Below are positions 1 through 7,983 of a stretch of DNA of 64,000 bases, piece by piece; positions within the stretch are counted from its first letter, which is position 1, and each line of letters opens with the position of its first letter. Made by a program: the position numbers and the translations under genes. This DNA is from JAGVPT01 sp964642725 (GTDB lineage: Bacteria; Bacteroidota; Ignavibacteria; UBA10030; UBA8401). Where the stretch lies: assembly GCA_964642725.1 (NCBI GenBank), contig CAZXQG010000017.1, positions 1 to 64,000 of the forward strand, written 5' to 3'. The notes beneath the pieces were generated by a model that saw only the letters and a program-made list of their open reading frames with translations, searched no databases and was not told where the DNA came from.

Positions 1-499
1 CCTGGCTTGTGCTGATGTTGTATGATTTCAGGAACGTCATGACGTCCTGCATTTCGCGGAGCGCCGACGCCGATTCGACGATCTTGTCGAGTTTCTTTTT
101 TCCGACGCCCTCAACTTCGAGAAGCCGTTCAGGATTTTTGTTGAGGATGTCGAGCGTTGTGACGCCGAATTTTTTGACGATGCGCGACGCGAGCGCCGGC
201 CCCACGCCGTGAATAAGTCCGGACGACAAGTATTCTTCGACGCCGTGCAGCGTCGTCGGCTGTTTCACTTCATAGTTTTCAAACTGAAATTGTCTGCCGT
301 ACTTCGGATGCGTCGTCCACGCGCCGGAGATGGCGTACTCGTCCCCTTCGCGCGGATCCATCATATAGCCCACGATGGAGACGGTTCCTTCGGAAGTTTT
401 CAGCGCACCGATGAGGTACCCGTTTTCGTTGTTCGTGAAAATGATTTTGTGAAGCGTTCCCCGAAGCGTAAGCTGCTGGCGTTCTTTTTGAGGCGGCAT
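1..499 (-). CDS. recD2: RecD2-type helicase, N-terminal part (cut by window edge)
   Basis: Reading the complement from an ATG at 499 gives 166 residues that run off the left edge without a stop. The start is like the RecD2 N-terminal domain: LRGTLHKIIFTNNENGY near residue 11, HPKYGRQFQFENYE near 62, then two helix-hairpin-helix stretches, GLIHGVGPALASRIVKKFG (about 94-112) and RLLEVEGVGKKKL (about 124-136). RecD2 is a 5'-3' SF1B DNA helicase working outside RecBC; the P-loop motor would lie beyond the window. A purine-rich GGGGAAG sits about 10 nt before the ATG. Family call from motifs only; the helicase core cannot be checked here. Confidence 0.85.
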   Translation of the reverse strand, partial: MPPQKERQQLTLRGTLHKIIFTNNENGYLIGALKTSEGTVSIVGYMMDPREGDEYAISGAWTTHPKYGRQFQFENYEVKQPTTLHGVEEYLSSGLIHGVGPALASRIVKKFGVTTLDILNKNPERLLEVEGVGKKKLDKIVESASALREMQDVMTFLKSYNISTSQ

Positions 500-709
500 A
501 GTGTGAGTTTCTTCCCCCTGGTTATATAAAATGTGCATGATCAAAAAACATGTTCACCCTGAGCGAGTTCCGATGTTTTTTAATCGGGACGAGTCGAAGG
601 GCAGTCATTCATCCTTCCCGACGGGTCAACGACCCATCGAGTCGTTCCACGAATCTACGATTCGTAGAATCGTAGATTGAAGATGTGTCCCGCTAAAGCG
701 GGACTTACT

Positions 710-731
710 TCCCGAAGGGATCCCCTCGGGA
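710..731. repeat. 22-bp double mini-hairpin insert
   Basis: Two abutting 11-bp palindromes, TCCC gaa GGGA and TCCC ctc GGGA. The flanks acttact and caggatgaacatg are contiguous at 1226-1245, where no insert is present, so the insert is exactly 22 bp there. The same 22 bases occur at 52254-52275. Confidence 0.8.
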
Positions 732-821
732 CAGGATGAACATGACTATTTTTTAACTCAAAAATCTGCTCACCCTGAGCAATCCCGTTCCGTTTCAGCG
801 GAACGGGAGCGTCGAAGGGCG
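732..821. repeat. Direct repeat, left copy flanking the GIY-YIG gene
   Basis: Begins caggatgaacatg and ends gcgtcgaagggc; contains the palindrome 783-808. A second copy in the same orientation lies at 1233-1321, on the other side of the small GIY-YIG gene. The two share both ends and the palindrome exactly; the middle has diverged. Confidence 0.7.
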
Positions 822-862
822 CTTCGCTATCCCCTTCAGGATAGGTAAGTGCTATTGAAATC

Positions 863-1156
863 TTATTTTTTCATCGCCGTGGAGCGTGAGAGTAGATGCA
901 GAAGGTCAAAGTCACCAAGCATCAAAGCCTCTTTCTTTACTCTACTCCATTTCTTGATTCTACGTTCAAATGCAAAAGCATCCCGATAATCCGAAAAGCC
1001 GAGTGACCATAATAAGGTAACCGGTAAACGTGATGAAGTATAGCCGCCATAACGGCCTGTATTGTGGTCGGCCAGTCTTCGTTCAAGATCGGTAGTCGAG
1101 CCAGTATAATACGACCCATCTGAGCATTCAAGAATATATACACACGCTCTCTCCAT
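863..1156 (-). CDS. Small GIY-YIG nuclease-domain protein
   Basis: Single-domain GIY-YIG protein of the UPF0213/YhbQ size class (97 residues from the chosen ATG at 1156). VYILECSDGSYYTGSTTDLERRL shows the paired strands (here VYI ... YYTGST) and the first catalytic arginine region, followed by LADHN and a basic FERRIKKWSRVKKEAL helix with the conserved glutamate. A longer start at 1192 is possible, but the added residues (MNKCVDIISRGG) come before the conserved fold. Its cellular role is not known; members are usually described as structure-specific nuclease-like. It sits alone between two direct repeats (732-821, 1233-1321), in the same strand as recD2. Confidence 0.75.
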   Translation of the reverse strand: MERACVYILECSDGSYYTGSTTDLERRLADHNTGRYGGYTSSRLPVTLLWSLGFSDYRDAFAFERRIKKWSRVKKEALMLGDFDLLHLLSRSTAMKK

Positions 1157-1206
1157 TCCCCCCCTCGATATAATATCAACACATTTGTTCATCCTTCGAT
1201 GCGCTC

Positions 1207-1223
1207 TCCCGCCTTCGGCGGGA
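1207..1223. repeat. 17-bp palindrome of the TCCC/GGGA class
   Basis: TCCCGCC ttc GGCGGGA: 7-bp perfect stem, 3-nt loop, between gcgctc and tcacttactcagg upstream of the GIY-YIG gene. Confidence 0.65.
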
Positions 1224-1232
1224 TCACTTACT

Positions 1233-1321
1233 CAGGATGAACATGCTTTTGTTAGTTTAAAAAAGGTCGTTCACCCTGAGCAATCCCGTTCCGTTTCAGC
1301 GGAACGGGAGCGTCGAAGGGC
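1233..1321. repeat. Direct repeat, right copy flanking the GIY-YIG gene
   Basis: Partner of 732-821. Includes the 26-bp palindrome at 1284-1309, identical to that at 783-808, in the same caccctgagc / gtcgaagggcg setting. It reaches the stop codon of the glycosyltransferase gene. Confidence 0.7.
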
Positions 1322-1322
1322 G

Positions 1323-2363
1323 TCATATTCTTTCTCTCGCCGCGTTAAAAACTTCGCTCACCGAGAGGAGGTTCATGCATTCCATGTATCCGCTGCCGGT
1401 CCGGTTGCAGATGTTGAGATGGCACGGATGGCACGGAACATCTTTTCGGAGAGCAATATTTTTTGACGAACCGCCCGGAAACGCGGGCGTATACGGAAAC
1501 CAGATATTTTCTTCACCAGGCCCGAAGAGTCCGATTGTCGGCGTTCCGACCGCGGCGGCGATGTGCATTGGCCCGGAATCGTTCGCGACACACGCGGAAC
1601 AAAGCGAGAGAATCGCAGCGAGCTGGCGAAGCGGAAGAACGGGGAGCGACAACACCCCTCCGACAACAGCGCTTTCAACTTTTCCTGCCGCCTCGCCGTC
1701 CCGGGGTCCTTTCGTCAGCACAATTTGTGCATGGGTTTTCGCGATAAGGAGGTCGGCCAAATCGGCAAACCGTTCCGCGGGCCACAACTTTGCCGGCCAT
1801 GTCCCTCCCGGGTGAAGAGCGACGACAGGTTTGGAAAAATCGATTCCCTGCCATTCCAGGTACCGGCGTGATTCCTTCTTCTCATCGTCGGTCAAAAAAA
1901 TTTCCGGGGCGAAGTACTTCGGTTCGATGCCGGCCGCTTTCAGCGATTGATAATGGAATTCAACCGCCGATTTCGGAGTGCCGTCATCTTTTATCCTGAT
2001 AGTATACAGCTTTCCGCGGCCATGCAGGTCACCTCCCACCCTCACCGGCGCCCGCGTGGCGTATGATAGAAGGGCGCTCCTCGGATTGCAGAAGAGATCA
2101 ACGACAAGGTCAAACCGTTTACGATAGAGCCTGTAGAACAAGCGCAATTGCTGGAGAGCTGCGTTCCTGCTGAAATCGATGGAGAAAATTTCGTCAAGGT
2201 ACGGATTCTGTTCAAGGAGCGAGACACCGTTCTTATCGCCGAGGTACGCGATATACGCATCCGGAAATCTGTCGCGCAACGTGTGGATGAGCGGCGTCGT
2301 TAATACAATATCGCCGATGTATTTCAGGCGCGTGAGAAGGATACGGTTGTAGTGTACTGCCAT
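1323..2363 (-). CDS. Glycosyltransferase family 9 (heptosyltransferase-like)
   Basis: GT9/heptosyltransferase-like enzyme, expected to add a sugar to lipopolysaccharide core or another cell-surface glycan on the cytoplasmic side of the inner membrane. The 346-residue length is normal. The N-terminal Rossmann half opens with ILLTRLKYIGDIVLTTPL, and the nucleotide-sugar half has VALHPGGTWPAKLWPAERFA (about 182-201) and NDSGPMHIAAAVGTPTIGLF with the conserved D-S-G-P-M-H. A late cysteine group (CHPCHLNIC) is also usual in the family. The exact sugar cannot be told. It is monocistronic-looking: 143 bases separate it from the next gene upstream. Confidence 0.85.
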   Translation of the reverse strand: MAVHYNRILLTRLKYIGDIVLTTPLIHTLRDRFPDAYIAYLGDKNGVSLLEQNPYLDEIFSIDFSRNAALQQLRLFYRLYRKRFDLVVDLFCNPRSALLSYATRAPVRVGGDLHGRGKLYTIRIKDDGTPKSAVEFHYQSLKAAGIEPKYFAPEIFLTDDEKKESRRYLEWQGIDFSKPVVALHPGGTWPAKLWPAERFADLADLLIAKTHAQIVLTKGPRDGEAAGKVESAVVGGVLSLPVLPLRQLAAILSLCSACVANDSGPMHIAAAVGTPTIGLFGPGEENIWFPYTPAFPGGSSKNIALRKDVPCHPCHLNICNRTGSGYMECMNLLSVSEVFNAARERI

Positions 2364-2399
2364 AGAAAATGTGCGTATGCGGCGGGAGTGGATGGGTGA

Positions 2400-2500
2400 A
2401 GTTTTACGTTATAGGTTATAGGTTATAAGTTGGTAAAAAGGAATCGGCAGATTATTTACATAAAACTTATAGCTTAAAACTCACAACTTAAAACTCCTAC
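2400..2500. repeat. AT-rich simple repeat patch
   Basis: Tandem variants of ttataggttataagtt on one side and aaaacttatagcttaaaactcacaactta on the other, able to fold on themselves. A closely similar patch occurs at 59430-59565. These look like a dispersed intergenic repeat, not a gene. Confidence 0.55.
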
Positions 2501-2506
2501 TCCGCC

Positions 2507-3940
2507 TCACTGCCTCCTCCACCGGCTGACAAAGTCGCCCCAGATGAAATCGTTCACCGAGAAAGGAACTATCTCAAAATACCGTCCATTCTCAAACTCG
2601 ATGGTTTTCCGAAATGGAATTGCAAATGCGCGGCTGTTCCCTAAATCGTAGTACCACACCTCGTTGACGAGCCCCCGGCACTCAACGTAATCCGGAGAGC
2701 CGCAGACAATATACGAAATTCCCATCGGAGTTTCCCATCCTTCGGTGCAGGACGAAAACAATTCATTCGCTTCTTCGACACGGTCGTGAAATTCCTTCCG
2801 CCGTACGGTTCCGCCGTGGTCCTCCCAGAATCGGAGCAGGCGGCCGAGGCGAGCGCCCGGCGTCGAACCGGCGCGAATGCTGTCGATCTCCTGCGGCCGG
2901 GCGATGTACGAAACGGCGGCAATCTCTTCATCAACGCCGTTCAGGTGCGGGAAGGATGACGTATAGACAGGAAACTTCGCCGTGCTGACGCTGCTGTCGA
3001 TCGTCCCATTCCTATAAAGAAAAATCTCTCTCGTTACGGTCGTCATTCCCGCTGTCGGTTTTGGAAAATACTGGAACACCTGGAGGACGCCGTCAACGGA
3101 AGAAATAAATACCGAATCGGAACGATAACAGATTGAATCGGCAGCCCGCATGCACGGCGGCATATGCAGATTGTACGGAGGCATGAACGAATCGAGTTTC
3201 GCATCGGCCGTGTCATGCGCGGCAGCGGAGGAATATGAAAGAGAGAGGCGCACGGTATCGCCCCGCCGGACATTGTAGAGCTCTTGAAACATCCCGATTG
3301 AATCTCGTACGGACGAAAGCGCCGAAGGGAATATCGGCTTGAGGGAAATCGCGTGCTGTTCCGGCCGGGCATACTCAAACAGCAAATAATCGCCCGCACA
3401 GAAATCCTCCTTCGAAAAACTCTTTACCTCCACATTCTGACGGCGGTGCGATTGCAGGCGAGACCGATTGTCCACGACGATAATATCGAGGGTGTAGCCG
3501 CCGGGAGGGACGAAGAGCATCTTAAGAAATGCATCGTGGAGAGATGAAACAGTTTCCGCGTACGATTGCGCAACAACAGCGCGGTCGACATCGTTGGCGC
3601 GGACAATCGCGCCGTTGTTATCGCGCAAGACAAACGAGACGGTGTACGACGCTTTGAAAATGTCATAGTCCTTTTCGAAATGAATGCGCGAGTAAGGAAT
3701 TTGAAAGTAGATGTCAAGCCGGTTTCCATCCTTCGTTTTGACGTTGAGGTTAAACGTTTCACACACCGGCAGCGTATGCTGCATTGCTTTCGCCGTGTAG
3801 TAGCACTCGCCGGGAGTATTCATGCTCGACGAGCAGCCGGAGAGCAGCAGCCCAACGCACGCCGCGATGGCAAAGACGGTTCTTTGCAGGGCGGCAATTA
3901 ATCCATTTCCGATGATATCCAATCGCATCGTTCGATCCAT
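2507..3940 (-). CDS. GWxTD-domain lipoprotein
   Basis: Probable outer-membrane or periplasmic lipoprotein of the GWxTD family, which is characteristic of the FCB group and of unknown function. The hydrophobic leader ends in LLLSGCSSS (lipobox, Cys near residue 36). The C-terminal part has the family block: RFWEDHGGTVRRKEFHDRVEEAN, then EGWETPMGISYIVCGSPDYVE, where GWETP replaces the usual GWxTD. Its start overlaps the end of the upstream metalloprotease gene by 43 bases, so the two are probably translated together. GGAGG directly precedes the ATG at 3940; the ATG at 3928 is better spaced and may be the real start. Confidence 0.75.
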   Translation of the reverse strand: MDRTMRLDIIGNGLIAALQRTVFAIAACVGLLLSGCSSSMNTPGECYYTAKAMQHTLPVCETFNLNVKTKDGNRLDIYFQIPYSRIHFEKDYDIFKASYTVSFVLRDNNGAIVRANDVDRAVVAQSYAETVSSLHDAFLKMLFVPPGGYTLDIIVVDNRSRLQSHRRQNVEVKSFSKEDFCAGDYLLFEYARPEQHAISLKPIFPSALSSVRDSIGMFQELYNVRRGDTVRLSLSYSSAAAHDTADAKLDSFMPPYNLHMPPCMRAADSICYRSDSVFISSVDGVLQVFQYFPKPTAGMTTVTREIFLYRNGTIDSSVSTAKFPVYTSSFPHLNGVDEEIAAVSYIARPQEIDSIRAGSTPGARLGRLLRFWEDHGGTVRRKEFHDRVEEANELFSSCTEGWETPMGISYIVCGSPDYVECRGLVNEVWYYDLGNSRAFAIPFRKTIEFENGRYFEIVPFSVNDFIWGDFVSRWRRQ

Positions 3941-6177
3941 CCTCCAATCTGCTGTACCGCCGTCGGAGATTGTGTGAAATTTTGCGCTTCCCAGAACATG
4001 CTTTTTGCCTTTTCGAATTCACCGGCACAGTACGACGCCTCAGCCCCGTTCATCAGGCATTGATATAAAAGGATATTGTCTTTTAACAACCCTGAAGCGC
4101 CGTGAAAAGCGGCTCCCGCTTCGCGGTAGCGTTTTGCCCGGAGCAATTCCGACGCCTGAAGATATTCCGCGACGGCGCGGGACTCGCTAAACCCGTGCAG
4201 ACCTTTTAAGATTTCAGCGCGGGAAGAGTCTGAAGGATTTCCGTAAAAGAAATCCCGCAGTCCGAGGTTCAGCCGGGGATCCCGCACGATCGCGCAGCGG
4301 AGAGCAGCAGCTTCTGAAAAAGTGCCGCTGTAATTCATTCCCTCGATGTGGCGGTAGACCTGCAATGCCCGAGGAACATCCCCGAGGAACCACAACGCAT
4401 CGCCGAGCAAGAGAAGAACTCCGGGATTGAACCTCAGCATCGAGCGTTCGTCGAGTCCATCATAGATATCGACCGCCTCGTGAAACTTCCGCTGGCCGAT
4501 GAGAGATTGAAGCATTCCGCGGAGCGCAAACGCCGTCTGAGCATCGCCGAACGACGCCGAGAATTCGCTTTCTGCCTGCACGTAATTTTTCACCCGGATC
4601 GCCTGCACGGCTTTCGAATTTCTTTCCGCCGTTACGCGCGCACACGTCTTCCGGAAGATTGACTGCTGCGCAAACAACGTCCTCACAGTTTCGCCCGGGA
4701 GGGCCGACGCGTTGACCGTTCTCAAAAAACTCTCCCAATCATCAATGAGCACGGCGAGAGATACTCCGTACACCTCAACGAAATGTCCCGCAGGAAACAC
4801 TTCCTTAAAACGCTTCACGCCGAAGCGGTCAATACAATACCGCGTGAACGAAGCGGCCACAATGTATGCGTACGACCCCTGCTGCATCGCAAATCCCGTG
4901 TAGCCAAACAGCGCTGCCGGGTCGCCGAGCAATTTCTCGCGCTGCATCGCCGCCGCATACTCGTGCGGGGAAAATTCCTGCCAATTCCAATCAACGGCGG
5001 TGGCAAAGCCTTCGTTCAACCCCATGCGATCGCTCGCTCCGATGACCGGCAGGCCGACATTGGCCGCCAGCACGTGCACCAATTCATGGCGGAAGGTATC
5101 TTCAAATGAATCGAGCGTGAGGTGGATCTCCTTTCGCCACGGCTTAGCGATATTCGTCGTCGCTGTTCCGATAAATCGACGTTTCGCCTCACCGGACGGA
5201 TACAGATACACCGATATTTTTTCGCCGCTGCCGAGCGATTCTTTCATCCGAGCAACGTCGACGCCGTAATGGTATTCCGCCTCAGCTTTCAGAAACCGAA
5301 TATCCCGCTCCGATACTTGCTCTTTCGGATAGAACAGCACAAAATGAGCCGTCGTTGCCATCCCGCCCAATTCCGATTGAATATCGGATGCGGAGAATTG
5401 AAACCCCAGCATGCTGCGTTCAAGGTGGCCATAGACGAGGAGGCCGAGACAAAGGAACGCCGCGCCGTAAAGGATTCCGTCTCCTTTCCTGACTCTGAAC
5501 GCCTGAATATTCTCGTGGAGTTTGTAGTCGGACCACGCCATTCTGACGAGCAGAAAAAAAACAATGATAAAGAAAAGCGAGGCGATAAGCATAAACTCGC
5601 GGTGAAGGATGAGGGTCGAGAGGTCGTTCAGCGTTTCGTCGTACGTGATGCCGGGGAAATATCCGAGGACAAAATTGTACGCGAATAACTGCGGCTCTGT
5701 GTACGTAACGATAACAATCTGGGCAAGAACGGCGGCAATGACGACGATGAACACCAGACGGGGGCGGCGAAAGGCAATTCCCACCGGCAGCGCAAGCGAC
5801 ACGGCAAAGACCATCGAACAGACGGGAAGCAGCGTATAGTATATCAGCCCGTTGACAAACGAGCAATTTTTCACAGCAACGGCATTCGCAGACATTACGG
5901 CAAGAGGAATGAGCAGGAGAACGCCGTTGACAATAAAGTAATGAGCGAGCACAGTAAGAAATTTTTTCCGCGAAATCGGCTGGTGGACATGAATTCTGAT
6001 GAAGCCGATGGCCAATAGCCCGCTGATAATTGCAGCGGGGATTGTCAACGCAGCGGAGAATTCATAACCGACATAATTGAAAAGCGGAACTTGCGTCAAC
6101 GCCCCGGCGATCAGAAAATAGAGCAACGCCGCTGTCCGGACGGAATGCAGGCGGAAATATGCGAGAAGAATTTTCAT
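3898..6177 (-). CDS. Polytopic membrane protein with gluzincin protease and TPR-like domains
   Basis: 759 residues. The first ~255 contain about seven hydrophobic segments. After the last one (about 232-251), a soluble domain has H364-E-L-V-H368 and, 21 residues later, E389 in LNEGFA: the zinc site of gluzincin/MA-clan peptidases. The last ~230 residues are helical repeats (for example FHEAVDIYDGLDER and YREAGAAFHGASGLL) like tetratricopeptide repeats. By analogy it could be an envelope protease with a periplasmic catalytic domain; substrate unknown. It overlaps the GWxTD lipoprotein gene, so the two may act together. Domain order is clear; function is inferred. Confidence 0.7.
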   Translation of the reverse strand: MKILLAYFRLHSVRTAALLYFLIAGALTQVPLFNYVGYEFSAALTIPAAIISGLLAIGFIRIHVHQPISRKKFLTVLAHYFIVNGVLLLIPLAVMSANAVAVKNCSFVNGLIYYTLLPVCSMVFAVSLALPVGIAFRRPRLVFIVVIAAVLAQIVIVTYTEPQLFAYNFVLGYFPGITYDETLNDLSTLILHREFMLIASLFFIIVFFLLVRMAWSDYKLHENIQAFRVRKGDGILYGAAFLCLGLLVYGHLERSMLGFQFSASDIQSELGGMATTAHFVLFYPKEQVSERDIRFLKAEAEYHYGVDVARMKESLGSGEKISVYLYPSGEAKRRFIGTATTNIAKPWRKEIHLTLDSFEDTFRHELVHVLAANVGLPVIGASDRMGLNEGFATAVDWNWQEFSPHEYAAAMQREKLLGDPAALFGYTGFAMQQGSYAYIVAASFTRYCIDRFGVKRFKEVFPAGHFVEVYGVSLAVLIDDWESFLRTVNASALPGETVRTLFAQQSIFRKTCARVTAERNSKAVQAIRVKNYVQAESEFSASFGDAQTAFALRGMLQSLIGQRKFHEAVDIYDGLDERSMLRFNPGVLLLLGDALWFLGDVPRALQVYRHIEGMNYSGTFSEAAALRCAIVRDPRLNLGLRDFFYGNPSDSSRAEILKGLHGFSESRAVAEYLQASELLRAKRYREAGAAFHGASGLLKDNILLYQCLMNGAEASYCAGEFEKAKSMFWEAQNFTQSPTAVQQIGGWIERCDWISSEMD

Positions 6178-6229
6178 CGAAGCGTTGAATCAATGGGGAA
6201 GAGTTAATGGTGAAGAGTTAATAGTAAAT

Positions 6230-6443
6230 AGAAGCCATCTCAAAAATGGTTTCGATGTAGATTACATTTGTAAATGTCATGCTGATCCCGCCGCATTTTG
6301 GCGGGAGAAGCATCCACGACACTGAAACCTCGTAGATTCACAATGCATGATTGTCATGGATTCTTCACTTCGCTTCGCTCCGTTTCCCGAAGGGATCCCT
6401 TTGGGACAGAATGACATTTATTGGAGTTTTTGAGATAGCTTCT
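6230..6443. mobile_element. MITE-like element, copy 1 (214 bp, with 22-bp insert)
   Basis: Ends AGAAGCCATCTCAAAAA and its near-complement TTTTTGAGATAGCTTCT form ~17-bp terminal inverted repeats. Internal sequence matches, in reverse orientation, the 192-bp element at 51797-51988; the 22-bp length difference is exactly the palindrome at 6385-6406. It has no coding capacity. Flanking triplets (aat, agt) do not give a clear target duplication. Confidence 0.85.
6385..6406. repeat. 22-bp double mini-hairpin inside MITE copy 1
   Basis: TCCC gaa GGGA followed by TCCC ttt GGGA. Copies 2 and 3 of the MITE run straight from cgctccgtt to cagaatg at this point (in reverse complement), giving an exact empty site. 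Confidence 0.85.
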
Positions 6444-6545
6444 AGTTAATAGTGAATGGTGAAAAACAATATATACTTCTTTTTTTAAACGAACCAATAA
6501 TGTGATCCTTCACACTTTTCACCATTAACTCTTCACCATTCACTT

Positions 6546-6986
6546 TTAAATTAACTTGATCATATCCAGGAACATCGCCAAAAAGAACAAGCCGAAAAGA
6601 AGAAGGAAAACAGCGGAGATACCGGATTTGATCATCATCTCACGTGTCCGCTCCCGGTCGATCGCGACTTTCGGATAGGTTTTGACAGTCATGTCCCCGG
6701 TTACGGAAGTCTGACACGAAAGGCGAATATTTTTTTCAATCTTGCGCGCGTAGAATGGCGTGCTGCTGATCAGTGTTTGTTCCTCATCTTCCCTTCTTGC
6801 CGACGCTCCTTTGCCGTCGACAACTTCCACACGGCATGTGCCGCATAATTCAAATCCCTGGCAGTTGATAAGCTTCGCAAAACCGATGTAGGGAGAGACG
6901 CCGTTATTCAGAAGCACACGGCGAAGGTTTGCGCCGACGGGAACTTCTATCGTCCTGTTTTCATTTGCAAGCATAATGACTGGCAT
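6546..6986 (-). CDS. 2Fe-2S ferredoxin with C-terminal membrane anchor
   Basis: Electron carrier with an adrenodoxin-type 2Fe-2S site: C42-x5-C48-x2-C51 and C91. Unlike soluble ferredoxins it ends in a hydrophobic segment (about 122-143, ISAVFLLLFGLFFLAMFLDM), so the [2Fe-2S] head is probably held at the cytoplasmic membrane. The head comes first and the anchor last; the orientation is not provable from sequence. Neighbours (phoU upstream, metalloprotease downstream) do not name a redox partner; the window also has a membrane-bound Fe-S oxidoreductase at 35123. 136 bases separate it from phoU, so it may have its own promoter. Confidence 0.75.
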   Translation of the reverse strand: MPVIMLANENRTIEVPVGANLRRVLLNNGVSPYIGFAKLINCQGFELCGTCRVEVVDGKGASARREDEEQTLISSTPFYARKIEKNIRLSCQTSVTGDMTVKTYPKVAIDRERTREMMIKSGISAVFLLLFGLFFLAMFLDMIKLI

Positions 6987-7122
6987 GCTGCACTAACTCC
7001 GAAGTAGTTGTGGGGAATTGGGATGCTCGACCAGATGAAAATATTAAAAATTGAGGAGGGAAGCAAGAAGATGAGGCCAAAGAACCCTGTCAATGCTCCG
7101 AGCCCTGGCAAGGTTTAGAAAC

Positions 7123-7788
7123 TTATTCCAGCTCTTGGGCGTGGTGCTTGACGATTTTCGCGTCGACAAGGTAGACAACATCTTCCGAGATGTTTGTTGC
7201 ATGGTCGGCAAGGCGTTCAAGATGCCGGGATAAGACGATGATGTGTGCGGCCGGCTCTATGATCTCCGCATTTGCCTTCATTTCGGAAACCAGGAATTTA
7301 AAAATGTTCTTGTTCAGGTTATCGACGAGGTCGTCCTTGGGAAGAATCTCCCGTGCAAGGTCTGGGTCGTTGTTCACGAACGAATCAATCGCGTGCTTAA
7401 CCATTTCCCGTGCGATGCTCGACATTTCAATCACCCGTGATTTCCGCAGAAGCTCAAGATGATACTGGAGCGAAATTGCGCGCTCGGCGATATTGACGGC
7501 GATGTCGCCCATGCGTTCCAATTCATGATTTATCTTCAACGCCGCCATGATCAGCCTCAAGTCCGTTGCAACGGGCTGGGTCAGCGCGAAAATACGCTCA
7601 CATTGAGAGTCGATAAGAATGTCGAATTCGTCAACCTTCCGGTCGCGTTCGATCACAAGCTTCGCCCGTTCGACATTGGATTCCAGCAATGCCATCGTGG
7701 CCATGTCAATTTGCTCATCGACCAAGCTTCCCATTTTGATGATATTGGTGCGGAGTTGATCGAGCTCTATTTCAAAGTGTCGGGGCAT
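7123..7788 (-). CDS. phoU: Phosphate transport regulator PhoU
   Basis: PhoU, the cytoplasmic protein that links the Pst transporter to PhoR and represses the Pho response when phosphate is plentiful. At 221 residues the length is standard. Two three-helix bundles are visible, each with the family's acidic/His metal-binding signature: ALKINHELERMGDIAVNIAE (about 85-104) and HIIVLSRHLERLADHATNI (about 182-200). It is the last gene of the pst block, separated from pstB by 195 bases that include a hairpin-forming repeat (7867-7935), so its level may differ from that of pstB. Confidence 0.95.
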   Translation of the reverse strand: MPRHFEIELDQLRTNIIKMGSLVDEQIDMATMALLESNVERAKLVIERDRKVDEFDILIDSQCERIFALTQPVATDLRLIMAALKINHELERMGDIAVNIAERAISLQYHLELLRKSRVIEMSSIAREMVKHAIDSFVNNDPDLAREILPKDDLVDNLNKNIFKFLVSEMKANAEIIEPAAHIIVLSRHLERLADHATNISEDVVYLVDAKIVKHHAQELE

Positions 7789-7866
7789 GGGGATGAGGAA
7801 TTAAGAATTAGGAATTAAGAATTAATATTTAAGAATTGAGGCTTCTGAATAATTCTAAAATTATGG

Positions 7867-7935
7867 CTCGCGCAAAGACGCAGAGCCGCAAAATAATTCA
7901 AAAACAAATTCTTTGCGCCTTGGCGGCTTGGCGAG
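7867..7935. repeat. Inverted repeat of the cgcaaagacgc class (pstB-phoU gap)
   Basis: cgcgcaaagacgcagagccgc faces ctttgcgccttggcggcttggcgag, an imperfect long hairpin. Related repeats lie at 19359-19423, 20361-20410 and, in another variant, 57443-57555. Just upstream (7799-7850) is a patch of gaattaagaattagg simple repeats. Confidence 0.55.
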
Positions 7936-7983
7936 AGACCATTTTTCAGATGTCTCGAGTTATGAATCGGAAACAACAATCGT

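Larger units (their letters stand above)
500..862. repeat. Gene-free patch packed with short palindromes
   Basis: No convincing gene. At least six palindromes occur in about 300 bases: 568-589 (TTCCGAT/ATCGGGA arms), 652-678 (10-bp perfect arms AATCTACGAT/ATCGTAGATT), 688-703 (TCCCGCT aa AGCGGGA), 710-731 (two 11-bp hairpins), 783-808 (10-bp perfect arms TCCCGTTCCG/CGGAACGGGA) and 828-843 (TATCC/GGATA). Most begin with T and end with A, and several interrupt a recurring sequence of the type caccctgagc...gtcgaagggc. Confidence 0.75.
6204..6545. repeat. AT-rich inverted repeat interrupted by a MITE
   Basis: The 368-base gap between the metalloprotease and ferredoxin genes holds no gene. gttaatggtgaagagttaat and gttaatagtgaatggtgaaaa on the left face ttttcaccattaactc and ttcaccattcac on the right (6516-6543), forming a long imperfect hairpin. 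The MITE at 6230-6443 lies inside the left arm. Confidence 0.6.

Noticed and set aside
500..862. CRISPR array
   Set aside because: The palindromes differ in sequence and spacing; there are no regular identical repeats with unique spacers and no cas genes.
1375..1815. Plus-strand frames of 100-190 codons over the glycosyltransferase and other minus-strand genes
   Set aside because: They are shadows of strongly supported genes and encode low-complexity Arg/Pro/Ser-rich peptides.
6385..6406. 22-bp palindrome as an intrinsic terminator
   Set aside because: Stems are 4 bp, there is no T-run, and copies occur in both orientations within non-transcribed-looking repeats and in a tRNA fragment.
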